A stretch of 64,000 nucleotides of DNA, from contig JAEFAZ010000005.1 of assembly GCA_016292135.1 (NCBI GenBank), positions 176,022 through 240,021 on the forward strand, read 5' to 3'. The notes under the pieces were generated by a model. That model searched no databases. It saw only the letters and a list, made by a program, of their open reading frames with translations, and was not told the origin of the DNA. This document shows, one piece after another, positions 1-10,003 of the stretch; positions within the stretch are counted from its first letter, which is position 1, and every line of letters starts with the position of its first letter. The translations under genes and the position numbers were made by a program. Origin of the DNA: Saccharofermentans sp. Lineage in GTDB: Bacteria > Bacillota > Clostridia > Saccharofermentanales > Saccharofermentanaceae.

Positions 1-643
1 TCCTCTTGCCCAATACCAGCTCGCAAGCTACGGCAGCAAGGAAAGATCTGTCGGGAGAATAACTGAACTGGATCTGGAGGGGCTTGAACCACTTAACGAT
101 CGTTCCTGCGAAAAGCAGATCCTCATCACGTGTTGCCGGTCCCCCTCTCACATAGACCACGCAGTTGTGTTCCTCGAAGATGCCCTTGACTGCCAGCAGA
201 CAGTCATTCGTGTTCTTGATCTCCCTGCCGGAGAGGACTTCGGCTTCGAGGATATTGATGGAAATGAAATGTATCTGGGGCAAAAGATAGTTTCTGAAAG
301 TCTCATATGTCTCATTCGATACCATGATGTTTCCTGATCCGTCGATAAGGCCGGGTTCTGCGAGGACAACGTTATGGTCGACCTGTGAAAGGATGGAAGC
401 GAGAAGCCCGACATCCTCAGGAGCACGCATAAGGCCTACCGCGATGGCGTCCACCTCAGCTGATCCGAAACAGAATTCCAGGGATTCAAGAATGTCATTA
501 CGAAGGGTCGAACCGTCGACACTCGTATACTGCGGCACGCATATGAAAGGTTCCACACCGTATTTCTTAAAGGTGCGGGTCTTCGATCTGAAATCATAAG
601 AGGTATTCTCAAATGAATCCGAAATAGATAATACTTGTTTCAT
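1..643 (-). CDS. ThiD/pyridoxal kinase-like sugar/vitamin kinase, 3' end cut off by window
   Basis: Translating the minus strand from ATG at 643 gives an open frame that runs off the window edge at position 1. The order of motifs follows the ribokinase-superfamily kinases of vitamin B1/B6 metabolism (ThiD, PdxK/PdxY): an N-terminal VLSISDS strand, a TxxTFKKYG helix start, a region EPGLIDGSGNIMVS matching the ThiD 'DPVM..SG..L' segment, then INILEAEVLSG matching 'PNLPEAE.L.G', and VVYVRGG. The usual glycine pair after SDS and the DPVM aspartate are changed, so substrate specificity is uncertain. The catalytic C-terminal anion-hole region lies outside the window. ATG 643 is preferred to in-frame ATG 649 because GGGG sits 7 nt upstream of it. 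It could equally be a B6 kinase or an uncharacterised paralogue. Confidence 0.75.
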   Translation of the reverse strand, partial: MKQVLSISDSFENTSYDFRSKTRTFKKYGVEPFICVPQYTSVDGSTLRNDILESLEFCFGSAEVDAIAVGLMRAPEDVGLLASILSQVDHNVVLAEPGLIDGSGNIMVSNETYETFRNYLLPQIHFISINILEAEVLSGREIKNTNDCLLAVKGIFEEHNCVVYVRGGPATRDEDLLFAGTIVKWFKPLQIQFSYSPDRSFLAAVACELVLGKR

Positions 644-659
644 ACACATGCCCCAATAC

Positions 660-677
660 TAGATTTTTACAAATCTA
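660..677. promoter_or_regulatory. Inverted repeat upstream of the ThiD-like gene
   Basis: Perfect dyad TAGATTT-N4-AAATCTA lies between the proposed promoter and the start codon of the kinase-like gene. It could be an operator or merely an AT-rich hairpin in the leader; nothing else in the sequence decides this. Confidence 0.3.
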
Positions 678-684
678 CAATTTT

Positions 685-712
685 ATTGTACTCCTGGGAC
701 AGTGATTAACAA
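685..712 (-). promoter_or_regulatory. Candidate sigma-A promoter for the ThiD-like gene
   Basis: Minus strand TTGTTA, 16-nt spacer, TACAAT. The -10 is good and the -35 matches 4 of 6. It lies in the only gap between prmA and the kinase-like gene. Confidence 0.4.
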
Positions 713-752
713 CGAACCGATGACACAAGATATCTTGGATAATTTCGGCATA

Positions 753-1781
753 TTAGCCAATAGATTTTACGACCAAGGCCACCCAATCGTTCTTTTCAGT
801 GCGGTCAACAACCTCCAAACCCGCGCGGGCAAAGGCTTCCAGCACTTTTGGTTCTTTTGTACTAATTATTCCCGAACAGATCACTTTTCCGCCACAATTA
901 AGCTTGCTTGGGAAATCTGATGAGATCATCGCGATGACATCAGCAATGATATTGGCGATTATGAGATCATATCCTTCTTTTTTTGCGTCCTTGAGCTCAC
1001 CCGTATGACAGACCACATCCGGACAGCCGTTGATATCGAGATTCTCTTTTGCGACATCGACAGCGAGCTTATCGATATCGATCGCTTCGACTTCCTTCGC
1101 ACCGAGCTTGTCAGCGATTATCGCAAGGATACCGGAACCTGTTCCGAGATCCAATACGGAACTGTCTTCCGTTACGAGTTTGTCGATATACTCAGCACAC
1201 ATAGAAGTGGTCTCATGCGTTCCTGTTCCAAATGCAGAACCGGGATCGAGCATGATCTTGACGGGTGCATCTATGGAATCCAAAGGCAGCCAGGAAGGGA
1301 CGATCGCGACTCTGTCGGATATCCTGAAAGCCTTGTAATCCTGCTTCCAGTTATTCGCCCAGTCCTCATCCTTGACATACTTAAAATCCTTTAAGCCTTC
1401 TCCGACATCAAGGAACTCACCGATCTCGTTAAGCTTGGCCGTTAAGAGTTCCTTTGCTTCATCGCAGTTTACGGACTTGCCGCTTATATTGCCGTAGATC
1501 ATGTTTATGAACTCGTCGTTGACGAACTCTTCCTCTTTGGCACCCAGCCTTATGTAACCGTCATCGAGTTCGGCAAAATAAGCCTTGATGACAACGCGGT
1601 CACCAAGGCTGTCTATAAAGCCTTCATCTGCATATGTGAGACTATCAGGGTCTTCCAATATGCGGCGGATCTCATCGGGATCGCATATGGCGATACCGTC
1701 GGCACCGATGCCGGTCAGCATCTCGCAGACTGCATCGGAAGCCTCATCAGTCGTATAGATCGTAAATTCTGCCCATCTCAT
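753..1781 (-). CDS. prmA: Ribosomal protein L11 methyltransferase PrmA
   Basis: 342 aa. PrmA trimethylates ribosomal protein L11 in the cytoplasm using S-adenosylmethionine. The N-terminal third is the L11-recognition region; the C-terminal half is a class I methyltransferase with SAM motif [12 protein letters not shown] and motif [11 protein letters not shown] (the NANI-type motif of PrmA). Segment [15 protein letters not shown] is the PrmA family signature. The ATG overlaps the dnaJ stop codon by four bases (ATGA), so translation is probably coupled. A dnaJ-prmA arrangement is common in Bacillota and makes this the last gene of the heat-shock operon. Confidence 0.95.
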   Translation of the reverse strand: MRWAEFTIYTTDEASDAVCEMLTGIGADGIAICDPDEIRRILEDPDSLTYADEGFIDSLGDRVVIKAYFAELDDGYIRLGAKEEEFVNDEFINMIYGNISGKSVNCDEAKELLTAKLNEIGEFLDVGEGLKDFKYVKDEDWANNWKQDYKAFRISDRVAIVPSWLPLDSIDAPVKIMLDPGSAFGTGTHETTSMCAEYIDKLVTEDSSVLDLGTGSGILAIIADKLGAKEVEAIDIDKLAVDVAKENLDINGCPDVVCHTGELKDAKKEGYDLIIANIIADVIAMISSDFPSKLNCGGKVICSGIISTKEPKVLEAFARAGLEVVDRTEKNDWVALVVKSIG

Positions 1782-2917
1782 TTGTTGAAGACACCCTTTA
1801 TCTTTGAGAAGAATCCGGAACGCTTAACGTAATTGCGGTCAGTGAGTGTAGCCTCGAATTCCTTCAGCTTTCTCTTCTGGTCTTCCGTAAGGCGTGTCGG
1901 AACTTCGATAACGAACCTGCATGTATGGTCACCGCGGGAATTGGGATTGTTCTTGTTGGGAATTCCTCTTCCGCGGATGGTATATGTATCGCCGGGCTGC
2001 GTGCCTTCCTTGATCTGGTAGGACACCGTTCCGTCGATCGTGGGCAATTCTATCGTTGCGCCCAGTGCAGCCTGTGTCATCGTGATCGGAACATCGCAGG
2101 AAGTGTTCATGCCGTTCCTTGCGAAAACGTCATGGCTCCTGACCTTGAACTGCACATAGAGGTCACCGTAGGGACCGCCGTTGCGGCCGGGCTCGCCTTC
2201 GCCCTTGAGCGGGAGATAATCTCCTGTATCGACACCGGCAGGAACCTTGATATGCAGCGTCTTCTTGACCTGCCTCCTGCCTGCTCCGCGGCACTGGGTG
2301 CAGGGAGTCTTGATGACCGTACCTCTTCCCTGACATGTGGGACAGTCCTTCGTGACCATCGTCATGCCGAAAAGCGTCTGTGTCTGCTGCTGTACTCTTC
2401 CCGCGCCACGGCATGTGGGACAGGTCTCAGGCGTCGTTCCGGGCTGGGCGCCTGATCCGTTGCACGCGGAACACAGGTCCTCCTTGGATATGTTGATATC
2501 CTTTTCGCAGCCGAAAGCCGCCTCCATGAATGTCAGGCTCATGCCGTACTTAAGGTTGGCTCCCTGCATGGGGCCGTTCCTTCTTCTGGATCCCCCTCCG
2601 AATCCTCCGAAGATGGATCCGAAAAGGTCGCCTAAGTCTCCGAAGTCGAACTCTGCGGCATTGAAGCCTGCGCCTGCTGCGGCACCGTCGACACCTGCGT
2701 GTCCGAATCTGTCGTAACGCGCACGCTTGTCGGCATCCGACAGAACGGCATATGCTTCGTTCGCCTCTTTGAACTTGGCCTCGGCCTCGGCATCACCCGG
2801 ATTTAAGTCCGGGTGATACTTTTTGGCCGTCTGCCTGTATGCTTTCTTAAGTTCTTCTTCAGTGGCATTGCGGCTTACGCCCAACACCTCATAATAATCT
2901 CTCTTAGAATCTGCCAA
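1778..2917 (-). CDS. dnaJ: Chaperone protein DnaJ
   Basis: 379 aa, full-length type I DnaJ (Hsp40). It stimulates DnaK ATPase activity and delivers unfolded substrates. Order of parts: J domain (residues about 5-70) with the HPD triad in [10 protein letters not shown]; a Gly/Phe-rich linker; a zinc-binding region with four CxxCxGxG repeats ([32 protein letters not shown]); and the C-terminal substrate-binding domains. The start codon is TTG, eight bases after AAGGAG; no ATG fits as well. It follows dnaK by 28 bp in the HrcA-controlled operon. Confidence 0.97.
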   Translation of the reverse strand: MADSKRDYYEVLGVSRNATEEELKKAYRQTAKKYHPDLNPGDAEAEAKFKEANEAYAVLSDADKRARYDRFGHAGVDGAAAGAGFNAAEFDFGDLGDLFGSIFGGFGGGSRRRNGPMQGANLKYGMSLTFMEAAFGCEKDINISKEDLCSACNGSGAQPGTTPETCPTCRGAGRVQQQTQTLFGMTMVTKDCPTCQGRGTVIKTPCTQCRGAGRRQVKKTLHIKVPAGVDTGDYLPLKGEGEPGRNGGPYGDLYVQFKVRSHDVFARNGMNTSCDVPITMTQAALGATIELPTIDGTVSYQIKEGTQPGDTYTIRGRGIPNKNNPNSRGDHTCRFVIEVPTRLTEDQKRKLKEFEATLTDRNYVKRSGFFSKIKGVFNK

Positions 2918-2945
2918 AGCGATTACTCCTTATAGTCAGGTCAGA

Positions 2946-4820
<1,875 letters not shown>

Positions 4821-4837
4821 CTAAATATTCTTTCAGG

Positions 4838-5452
4838 TTATTTCTTACTTGTAAGGATCTTGTCTACGATCCCGTATTCCAATGCTTCCTCTGCCTTCAT
4901 CCAATGGTCGCGGTCGGTGTCTTCCATGATCTTTTCGATCGGCTTGCCGCATGCGTCAGCCAGGATCTGGTTGAGTCTCTGCCTTGTATCTCTGATGTGA
5001 TCAGCTGCAATGAGGATCTCGGTTGCCTGTCCCTGGGCTCCGCCCAAAGGCTGGTGGATCATGACCTCGGCGTTGGGAAGGATGCATCTCTTGCCGGGTG
5101 TGCCTGCAGCCAGGAGCACAGAACCCATGGAAGCTGCCATACCCATGCAGATCGTCTGAACGTCAGGCTTGATGAGCTTCATCGTATCGTAGATCATGAG
5201 ACCGTCGGATACGGATCCTCCGGGGCTGTTGATGTAGAACTGGATGTCCTTATCGGGATCCTCAGCTTCCAGGAAGAGGAGCTGGGCCGTGATGAGGCTT
5301 GCAGTTACATGGTTTACTTCCTCGGAAAGGATAACGATCCTCTCTTTCAGGAGTCTCGAAAAGATATCATATGCTCTTTCTCCTCTTGAGGACTGCTCGA
5401 TAACAGTGGGTACCAGGCTGGATCTTAATCCCATATACTCGTTGAATTCCAT
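4838..5452 (-). CDS. clpP: ATP-dependent Clp protease proteolytic subunit
   Basis: 204 aa, serine peptidase that forms the tetradecameric proteolytic chamber used with ClpX/ClpC ATPases. The catalytic triad is visible: Ser108 in GMAASMGS, His133 in MIHQPLGG and Asp182 in DTDRDHWM. Oxyanion/handle motifs [15 protein letters not shown] are intact. RBS AAAGGAG precedes ATG 5452. It sits between grpE and dnaK inside the CIRCE-controlled operon, so its expression should be co-induced with the DnaK machine by HrcA release. In Bacillota, clpP is usually a separate CtsR-regulated gene or sits next to clpX. Confidence 0.97.
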   Translation of the reverse strand: MEFNEYMGLRSSLVPTVIEQSSRGERAYDIFSRLLKERIVILSEEVNHVTASLITAQLLFLEAEDPDKDIQFYINSPGGSVSDGLMIYDTMKLIKPDVQTICMGMAASMGSVLLAAGTPGKRCILPNAEVMIHQPLGGAQGQATEILIAADHIRDTRQRLNQILADACGKPIEKIMEDTDRDHWMKAEEALEYGIVDKILTSKK

Positions 5453-5470
5453 AATAGTTTCTCCTTTAGA

Positions 5471-6085
5471 TTAATTTGCGACCTGGACCACTGCGTGTCT
5501 GATCACTTTGTCTTTGTACTTATATCCCTTGGCGAATACGGCTGATATAACACCCTCGCCTAAAGAATCATCATCAATGTGCATTACCGCTTCATGCAGT
5601 GCGGGATCGAAAGCGTCGCCCGTCTTGCACTCAATCTCCTCCACGCCGATCTTGGTCAGGACATCAGCTGTCTGCTTGGAGATCATCTCGATGCCCTTGA
5701 GGACATCCTCGGCAGAATTGGCATCTGCACTCTTTGCCGTTGCAAGAGCCCTGTCGATGTTGTCCATAACGCCCAGGAAACTTCCCGTAACATCAGCTAC
5801 TGCATCTGCGTAAAGGCTCTCCTTCTCCTTCATGCTCCTCTTGCGGTAATTCTCATACTCTGCATAGAGGCTCATATATCTTGCTTCAAGTAATTCCCTG
5901 TCAGATGAAGGATCATCCTGAACGCCCTCTTCCTCATCGTCATCTTCGTCATCAGATCCGGGTGCTCCTGCTGTATCCTGATCTTCTGCGACAGCCTCTT
6001 CGGCTTCTTCGTCTCCGGAGATCACGGTTTGTTCAGCCGTTTCTTCTTCATCCTGAGGGAAAAAGATCTCGTCGTTATTTTCCAT
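5471..6085 (-). CDS. grpE: Nucleotide exchange factor GrpE
   Basis: 204 aa. GrpE releases ADP from DnaK. The first 65 residues are a Glu/Asp-rich tail, followed by the long dimerisation helix (ELLEARYMSLYAEYENYRKR) and a C-terminal beta domain with GDAFDPALHEAVM and VISAVFAKGYKYKDKVIRHA, which match the GrpE signature region. ATG 6085 is chosen over in-frame ATG 6094 because AAAGGA is eight bases upstream of 6085 but only three from 6094. The gene begins 15 bp after the hrcA stop. Confidence 0.95.
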   Translation of the reverse strand: MENNDEIFFPQDEEETAEQTVISGDEEAEEAVAEDQDTAGAPGSDDEDDDEEEGVQDDPSSDRELLEARYMSLYAEYENYRKRSMKEKESLYADAVADVTGSFLGVMDNIDRALATAKSADANSAEDVLKGIEMISKQTADVLTKIGVEEIECKTGDAFDPALHEAVMHIDDDSLGEGVISAVFAKGYKYKDKVIRHAVVQVAN

Positions 6086-6100
6086 CTCATCCATCCTTTC

Positions 6101-7153
6101 TTATTCGTTGATTATCTTTATCTGTTCATCAAGGTTCTTCTTGACGAAATCGATCTGTGATATGACCTTGGAATATTCCATCCTCTTAGGTCCTATTACG
6201 CCTATATTGCCCTGTACGCCGTCGCCCATGTTGTAGGTGGTCGTGATGAAGCTGCAGTCGTCGAAGCCCTCCAGGGTGATCTCCTGGCCGATCCTGATCA
6301 TGTAGGAATCCTGATTGGGCTTATCCTGTGCTTCCATCTCGTTCAAGTAGCCTGCGACCATGCCGTCATCGGCAAGAGATCCTAAGAGCTGCGTCGCTCT
6401 GCCCATGGAACTGAAATCAGGCAGGGACAGCATCCTGTGCTCGCCCTCGAGATATACATCCATCCTGTCAGCCTGCTTTATCGCGGCATAAGCTTCATAG
6501 AGCACCTGATTGAGCAGTGAGTCGGGGATATCGGAACCACCCTTGAGAGCAGAGGATACGGTAATGAGCGTTATCTCGTCCAGGGGCTTACCGGTTATGT
6601 TCTTCTCGATCGCGTTGGATATGTCGTAGATCTGCTTATCGGTAATGAAATTAGGTATCCTTACGAGCTTGTCCTTGACAACGCCTGCCGACAGAACGAC
6701 TACGACAAGCGCCTTGCCGGGCTCTATCATCAAGATCTTGAGCTGGGTAAGGTAGCTCTTCTTAAGTCTGGGCGAACATGTAAGGCTTACAAAGCCCGTT
6801 GCCTGTGACAACGTATCTGCAGCGCCCTTGATAAGGTCCTTGAGCTCGCCGACGGAAGACTTGATATTCTCTTCGATCTTAGCCTGCTCCCTGCGGGAGA
6901 GGGGCTCAACCTTCATGAGGGAATCGACATATTCCCTGTATCCCTTGTCAGACGGGATACGGCCTGCGGAAGTATGGGGCTTTTCCAGGAACCCCATGTG
7001 CTCAAGGTCTGCCATCTCATTACGCAATGTCGCAGAACTTACGTCAAAGCCGTGACGCTCGATAAGAGACTTCGATCCGACAGGCTCGAAAGTAGATACA
7101 TAATCGTCCACTATGGCATGCAGGACTTCCTTCTTACGGGGATCAAGATCCAT
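6101..7153 (-). CDS. hrcA: Heat-inducible transcription repressor HrcA
   Basis: 350 aa from ATG 7153. HrcA binds CIRCE operators and represses the dnaK/groE regulons; its activity depends on GroEL. An N-terminal winged helix (residues about 1-80) contains VGSKSLIERHGFDVSSATLRNEMADLE-type recognition-helix residues, and HTSAGRIPSDKGYREYVD is the family-specific segment after it. A GAF-like middle and C-terminal dimerisation region follow, with GVIGPKRMEYSKVI near the end. An ATG at 7189 in the same frame would lie within the operator and lacks an RBS, whereas 7153 has GGAG at a workable distance. It is first in the operon, so autoregulated. Confidence 0.96.
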   Translation of the reverse strand: MDLDPRKKEVLHAIVDDYVSTFEPVGSKSLIERHGFDVSSATLRNEMADLEHMGFLEKPHTSAGRIPSDKGYREYVDSLMKVEPLSRREQAKIEENIKSSVGELKDLIKGAADTLSQATGFVSLTCSPRLKKSYLTQLKILMIEPGKALVVVVLSAGVVKDKLVRIPNFITDKQIYDISNAIEKNITGKPLDEITLITVSSALKGGSDIPDSLLNQVLYEAYAAIKQADRMDVYLEGEHRMLSLPDFSSMGRATQLLGSLADDGMVAGYLNEMEAQDKPNQDSYMIRIGQEITLEGFDDCSFITTTYNMGDGVQGNIGVIGPKRMEYSKVISQIDFVKKNLDEQIKIINE

Positions 7154-7176
7154 TCTCCGGGGCTCCTTTCGTCGAA

Positions 7177-7203
7177 TTAGCACTCTCACTCATCGAGTGC
7201 CAA
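7177..7203 (-). promoter_or_regulatory. CIRCE operator (HrcA binding site)
   Basis: Reads TTAGCACTC-N9-GAGTGCCAA on the plus strand. The consensus is TTAGCACTC-N9-GAGTGCTAA, so only one base of the second arm differs. It lies between the -10 box and the hrcA RBS, overlapping the expected transcription start, the standard position for HrcA repression. Confidence 0.95.
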
Positions 7204-7207
7204 ATAG

Positions 7208-7236
7208 AATATACTCTTAATGAAGTTAATAGTCAA
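7208..7236 (-). promoter_or_regulatory. Sigma-A promoter of the hrcA heat-shock operon
   Basis: Minus strand TTGACT, 17-nt spacer, TATATT. Near-consensus boxes with ideal spacing, directly upstream of the CIRCE element. This should drive all six genes down to prmA. I see no terminator between those genes. Confidence 0.9.
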
Positions 7237-7449
7237 TGATTATCGGTTGGAATCGGAGAATGCCCATATTCTGCCCCAATATGAGCTTAACTGACCAGGA
7301 GGACCGCTTCTTATCTGCTGAAACTCATTTTCCGTCACAGGAGGCATTGATCACCGGGAATATCCATACGTTTGAAGCAACTGACGGAAGATCTGTTAGA
7401 AGGCACATCCCCCGGAAGGTAAACACATAACAAGGGGTGCCCCTCTTCA

Positions 7450-8064
7450 TCACCTGTCAAGCCAGCCCAAAGAAACGCTGCGGTCAAGGTTCTTACTTAC
7501 CCATTCGTAGACTTCCGGCATGAAGTCCTTGATTATCTTCATGCGCTGTTCGACCTGGGAACATACGGCGCCGTTATTGCGCCATGTGTGACCTTCAGTC
7601 AGTGTGTTGTGCAGGAATGGCTGGAGGCGGTCAAGGCAGGCCGCATATTTGGCGTCAACAGTTTCCATCGCATCGAATTCTTCCCAGAGCGAACGGATCT
7701 CTTCTCCCTGTTCTGAAGGGAGCTGCGAAAAGAGCTTATCCGCAGCAGCATCCTCACGGTCAGCCTTGGATTCGTTGGCCTTGGTATCGTATGCAAAAGT
7801 ATCGCCAGCATATATCTCGATAAGATCGTGAACGACACACATCTTTATCGCGCGTTCAACGCTCGGTTCCTCAACGCAGTATTCCTTGAAAAGCAGCGCC
7901 ATCACGGCAATGTGCCAGGAGTGTTCCGCGTCGTTCTCGTTGCGTACGCCGCTTAAGAGCATCGTTCTTCTGTATACCGATGTCATCTTGTCGATCTCAG
8001 CCGTAAACTTCAGCTGCCGGTCGAGCCTCATGTTGCCTGAACTCAGAAAATCCTCTATACCCAT
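7450..8064 (-). CDS. HD-domain phosphohydrolase, YfbR/HDDC2-like
   Basis: 204 aa cytosolic protein. The metal-binding HD residues are seen as NDAEHSWHIAVM (first His), VVHDLIEIYAGD (the HD doublet with following acidic residues) and a later AACLDRLQPF aspartate, in the order of the YfbR/HDDC2 family of 5'-deoxynucleotidases. The first 45 residues, with YRRTMLLSGVRNENDAEHSW, match the family's substrate-pocket stretch. A nucleotide-monophosphate substrate is inferred from family only. It is 62 bp downstream of hemW and may be cotranscribed. The 246 bp between it and hrcA hold only the hrcA promoter and no convincing gene. Confidence 0.8.
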   Translation of the reverse strand: MGIEDFLSSGNMRLDRQLKFTAEIDKMTSVYRRTMLLSGVRNENDAEHSWHIAVMALLFKEYCVEEPSVERAIKMCVVHDLIEIYAGDTFAYDTKANESKADREDAAADKLFSQLPSEQGEEIRSLWEEFDAMETVDAKYAACLDRLQPFLHNTLTEGHTWRNNGAVCSQVEQRMKIIKDFMPEVYEWVSKNLDRSVSLGWLDR

Positions 8065-8126
8065 TCAGAATACCTCTCTTTTCGAAAGATTATAACATCT
8101 CTGTATTCGCTATAAATCATTTTCTG

Positions 8127-9308
8127 TCAGATCATATCCCTTATGACCATATCTGCAAGATCAAAGCCCTTCTCAGTCAGGAAGATGCGGTCACCGTCTT
8201 GCACAAGCAAACCTCTTTCAATGTTCCTTGCGATCGCATCGCCGAAGACATCATGTATATCCTTTCCGAACATATCCTTAAAACGGCTTGTATTCATGCC
8301 TGCGTTGGTCCTTAAGGCGAGGAAAGGGTATTCCTTCATCTTCTCTTCTTCCGTCATGATATCGGTCGTAACGATAAGATCAGACTGAAAGGTCCTGTTA
8401 TCGAAATATTCTTTGATCCTGCCGGGTGTCAGGTCATCTGCCGCCTTTATGTAATCAGCAACTGATGCGGGATGCGTGAATCTCATATCCTGCAGGTAAC
8501 CTGCGGCAGCTGCGCCGAAAGCATAGTAATTGCCGCCCGCCCAGTAGTTGAGGTTGTGGCGGCTCTCAAAGCCGGGGACAGCGCTGTTGGATATCTCATA
8601 AGGCAGAAGGCCTCCTTGTGCCAGGACCTCCCTCACCTTGTGGTACATCTCCCTCTCAGTCTCAGGCGGGACTGATTCTTCAATATTGTCTATATATTTC
8701 TTCTCGAAAACGGTCCCTTCTTCAAGGCTCAGGGAATAACAGCTCACATGCTTTATGCCGCGTGACATGAGTTCTTCCGCACCCGATAAGAGGGATCCCA
8801 AAGTCTGTCCCGGTATGCCGCTCATGAGATCGCAGGAGATATTGTCAAATACTTCCTGCAATATCCCTATCGCGCGCCTTGCTCCCTCCGAATCGTGAAG
8901 CCTGCCGAGAGTCTTAAGGACATCATCGTCCAGGGACTGTACGCCCATGGATACGCGGTTGATGCCGGCATCCTTATATATGGCGGCTTTACCGGCCGTA
9001 AGAGAAGATGGATTGACTTCTATCGTAATCTCAGCATCAGAAGAAAGAGAATAGATTTCCCTTAACGTTTCAACGAGTCTTGCAATGTCTCCTGCATCTA
9101 TCGATGAAGGCGTTCCTCCTCCGATGTAAAGGGTGTCGTCTGATCCGTTGGGTTCGAATACCACGCCTGACTCCGCGAAAGCTCTTGCTTCTTTTATCAG
9201 GGCATCGACATAGGCTGAAGATGATGTTCTGTCCGTTATGGAATAGAAGTCACAGTAAGGGCATTTTCGCTCACAGAAAGGGATGTGGACATAGATGTTC
9301 TTCCCCAT
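8127..9308 (-). CDS. hemW: Radical SAM heme chaperone HemW
   Basis: 393 aa. HemW belongs to the HemN-like radical SAM group and acts in heme trafficking or insertion rather than as coproporphyrinogen oxidase. The N-terminal radical SAM cluster motif is CERKCPYCDF (Cys12, 16, 19); GGGTPSSI and EVNPSSLT are the glycine-rich SAM-binding and following strands; GVQSLDDDVLKTLGRLH is the HemN/HemW family signature. The residue after the third Cys is Asp-Phe, as in HemW. Its ATG overlaps the stop of the upstream TOPRIM gene by one base (TGATG), with AGGAGAT as RBS, so it is translationally linked to that pair. Confidence 0.93.
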   Translation of the reverse strand: MGKNIYVHIPFCERKCPYCDFYSITDRTSSSAYVDALIKEARAFAESGVVFEPNGSDDTLYIGGGTPSSIDAGDIARLVETLREIYSLSSDAEITIEVNPSSLTAGKAAIYKDAGINRVSMGVQSLDDDVLKTLGRLHDSEGARRAIGILQEVFDNISCDLMSGIPGQTLGSLLSGAEELMSRGIKHVSCYSLSLEEGTVFEKKYIDNIEESVPPETEREMYHKVREVLAQGGLLPYEISNSAVPGFESRHNLNYWAGGNYYAFGAAAAGYLQDMRFTHPASVADYIKAADDLTPGRIKEYFDNRTFQSDLIVTTDIMTEEEKMKEYPFLALRTNAGMNTSRFKDMFGKDIHDVFGDAIARNIERGLLVQDGDRIFLTEKGFDLADMVIRDMI

Positions 9309-10003
9309 CAGAAAGATCTCCTGTGGATGCTCTTTACGGGAGCGGGATTCTTGATCGCTGCGGTGAGAGCATTGGCGAAAAGGAGGAAGCTCGGCGAGCG
9401 GTTGCTGTCGGGCGACATGTGGCTTGAGATGTTGTCAGCCCACTTGGCTTTGTAGTTGCCGATAGCAGGATACCCGACTTCGATTATGCTCTTGTATGTG
9501 TCGGGGCAGACGGCCTTGCAGAGCAGTTCCCAGGTGCCGCAGACGCTGTCCTGCTGATAGGAATCTATAAGATCTACATCGGCTTCGGGATAGGCTTCGA
9601 GCAGGGCTTTGCGGTCGCCCAGGAGCCAGGCTTCGACTTCTTCGGTGCAAAGACCTATGACGCATCTTATGTCCGGAGCAAATTGGCTCGTAACCGCGTA
9701 GAGTTCTGCTCTCAGCTGGGCCGGATCATTGTTATCGGAATCCATCACGACGGCGAGTATCAGGTCGCCGTTCCCGTAAATATTCTCGTAGGCACGGCAC
9801 TTGGCGGGGAGCAGATCCAGAAGCCCGCTCGCGAACTTGCCGGGTTTGGCCTTCATGTCGTCGGGAAGCTTGCCGCAGCCCCTGTGAGGGCGCACTTCGA
9901 CCTGGGGGATATCCTCCCCGAGTTCCTTGCGGCAGATCGCTTCGACCATCCTCTTTACTACTACTGCACCGGATTTGTCTTCTGCGAGGATCTCAATGTT
10001 CAT
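9308..10003 (-). CDS. TOPRIM-like (DUF4276-type) protein, putative nuclease partner of the ATPase
   Basis: 231 aa from ATG 10003, which has GGAGG upstream; a longer frame to 10102 has no RBS. The layout resembles TOPRIM-fold DUF4276 proteins: strand with acidic residue ILAEDKSG (Glu8), a short RGCGKLP motif, LILAVVMDSDNN (Asp78 and Asp80, the DxD of TOPRIM) and LCTEEVEAWLLGD (Glu111/112/114), a hallmark of the family. It overlaps the upstream AAA-type ATPase gene by four bases. ATPase plus TOPRIM pairs such as OLD and PARIS are phage-defence effectors, so a nuclease role triggered by the ATPase is inferred. No enzymatic activity is known for this exact protein. Confidence 0.65.
   Translation of the reverse strand: MNIEILAEDKSGAVVVKRMVEAICRKELGEDIPQVEVRPHRGCGKLPDDMKAKPGKFASGLLDLLPAKCRAYENIYGNGDLILAVVMDSDNNDPAQLRAELYAVTSQFAPDIRCVIGLCTEEVEAWLLGDRKALLEAYPEADVDLIDSYQQDSVCGTWELLCKAVCPDTYKSIIEVGYPAIGNYKAKWADNISSHMSPDSNRSPSFLLFANALTAAIKNPAPVKSIHRRSF

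Noticed and set aside
6101..7189. HrcA starting at ATG 7189
   Set aside because: That start lies inside the CIRCE element without an RBS; 7153 matches the family start and has a Shine-Dalgarno.
7236..7430. 64-aa plus-strand reading frame between hrcA and the HD gene
   Set aside because: No RBS, starts in the hrcA -35 region, composition unlike neighbours and no recognisable motif.
7432..7447. Short AGGGG/CCCCT hairpin as terminator of the HD gene
   Set aside because: Stem of five pairs with a two-base loop and a poor T tract; too weak to call.
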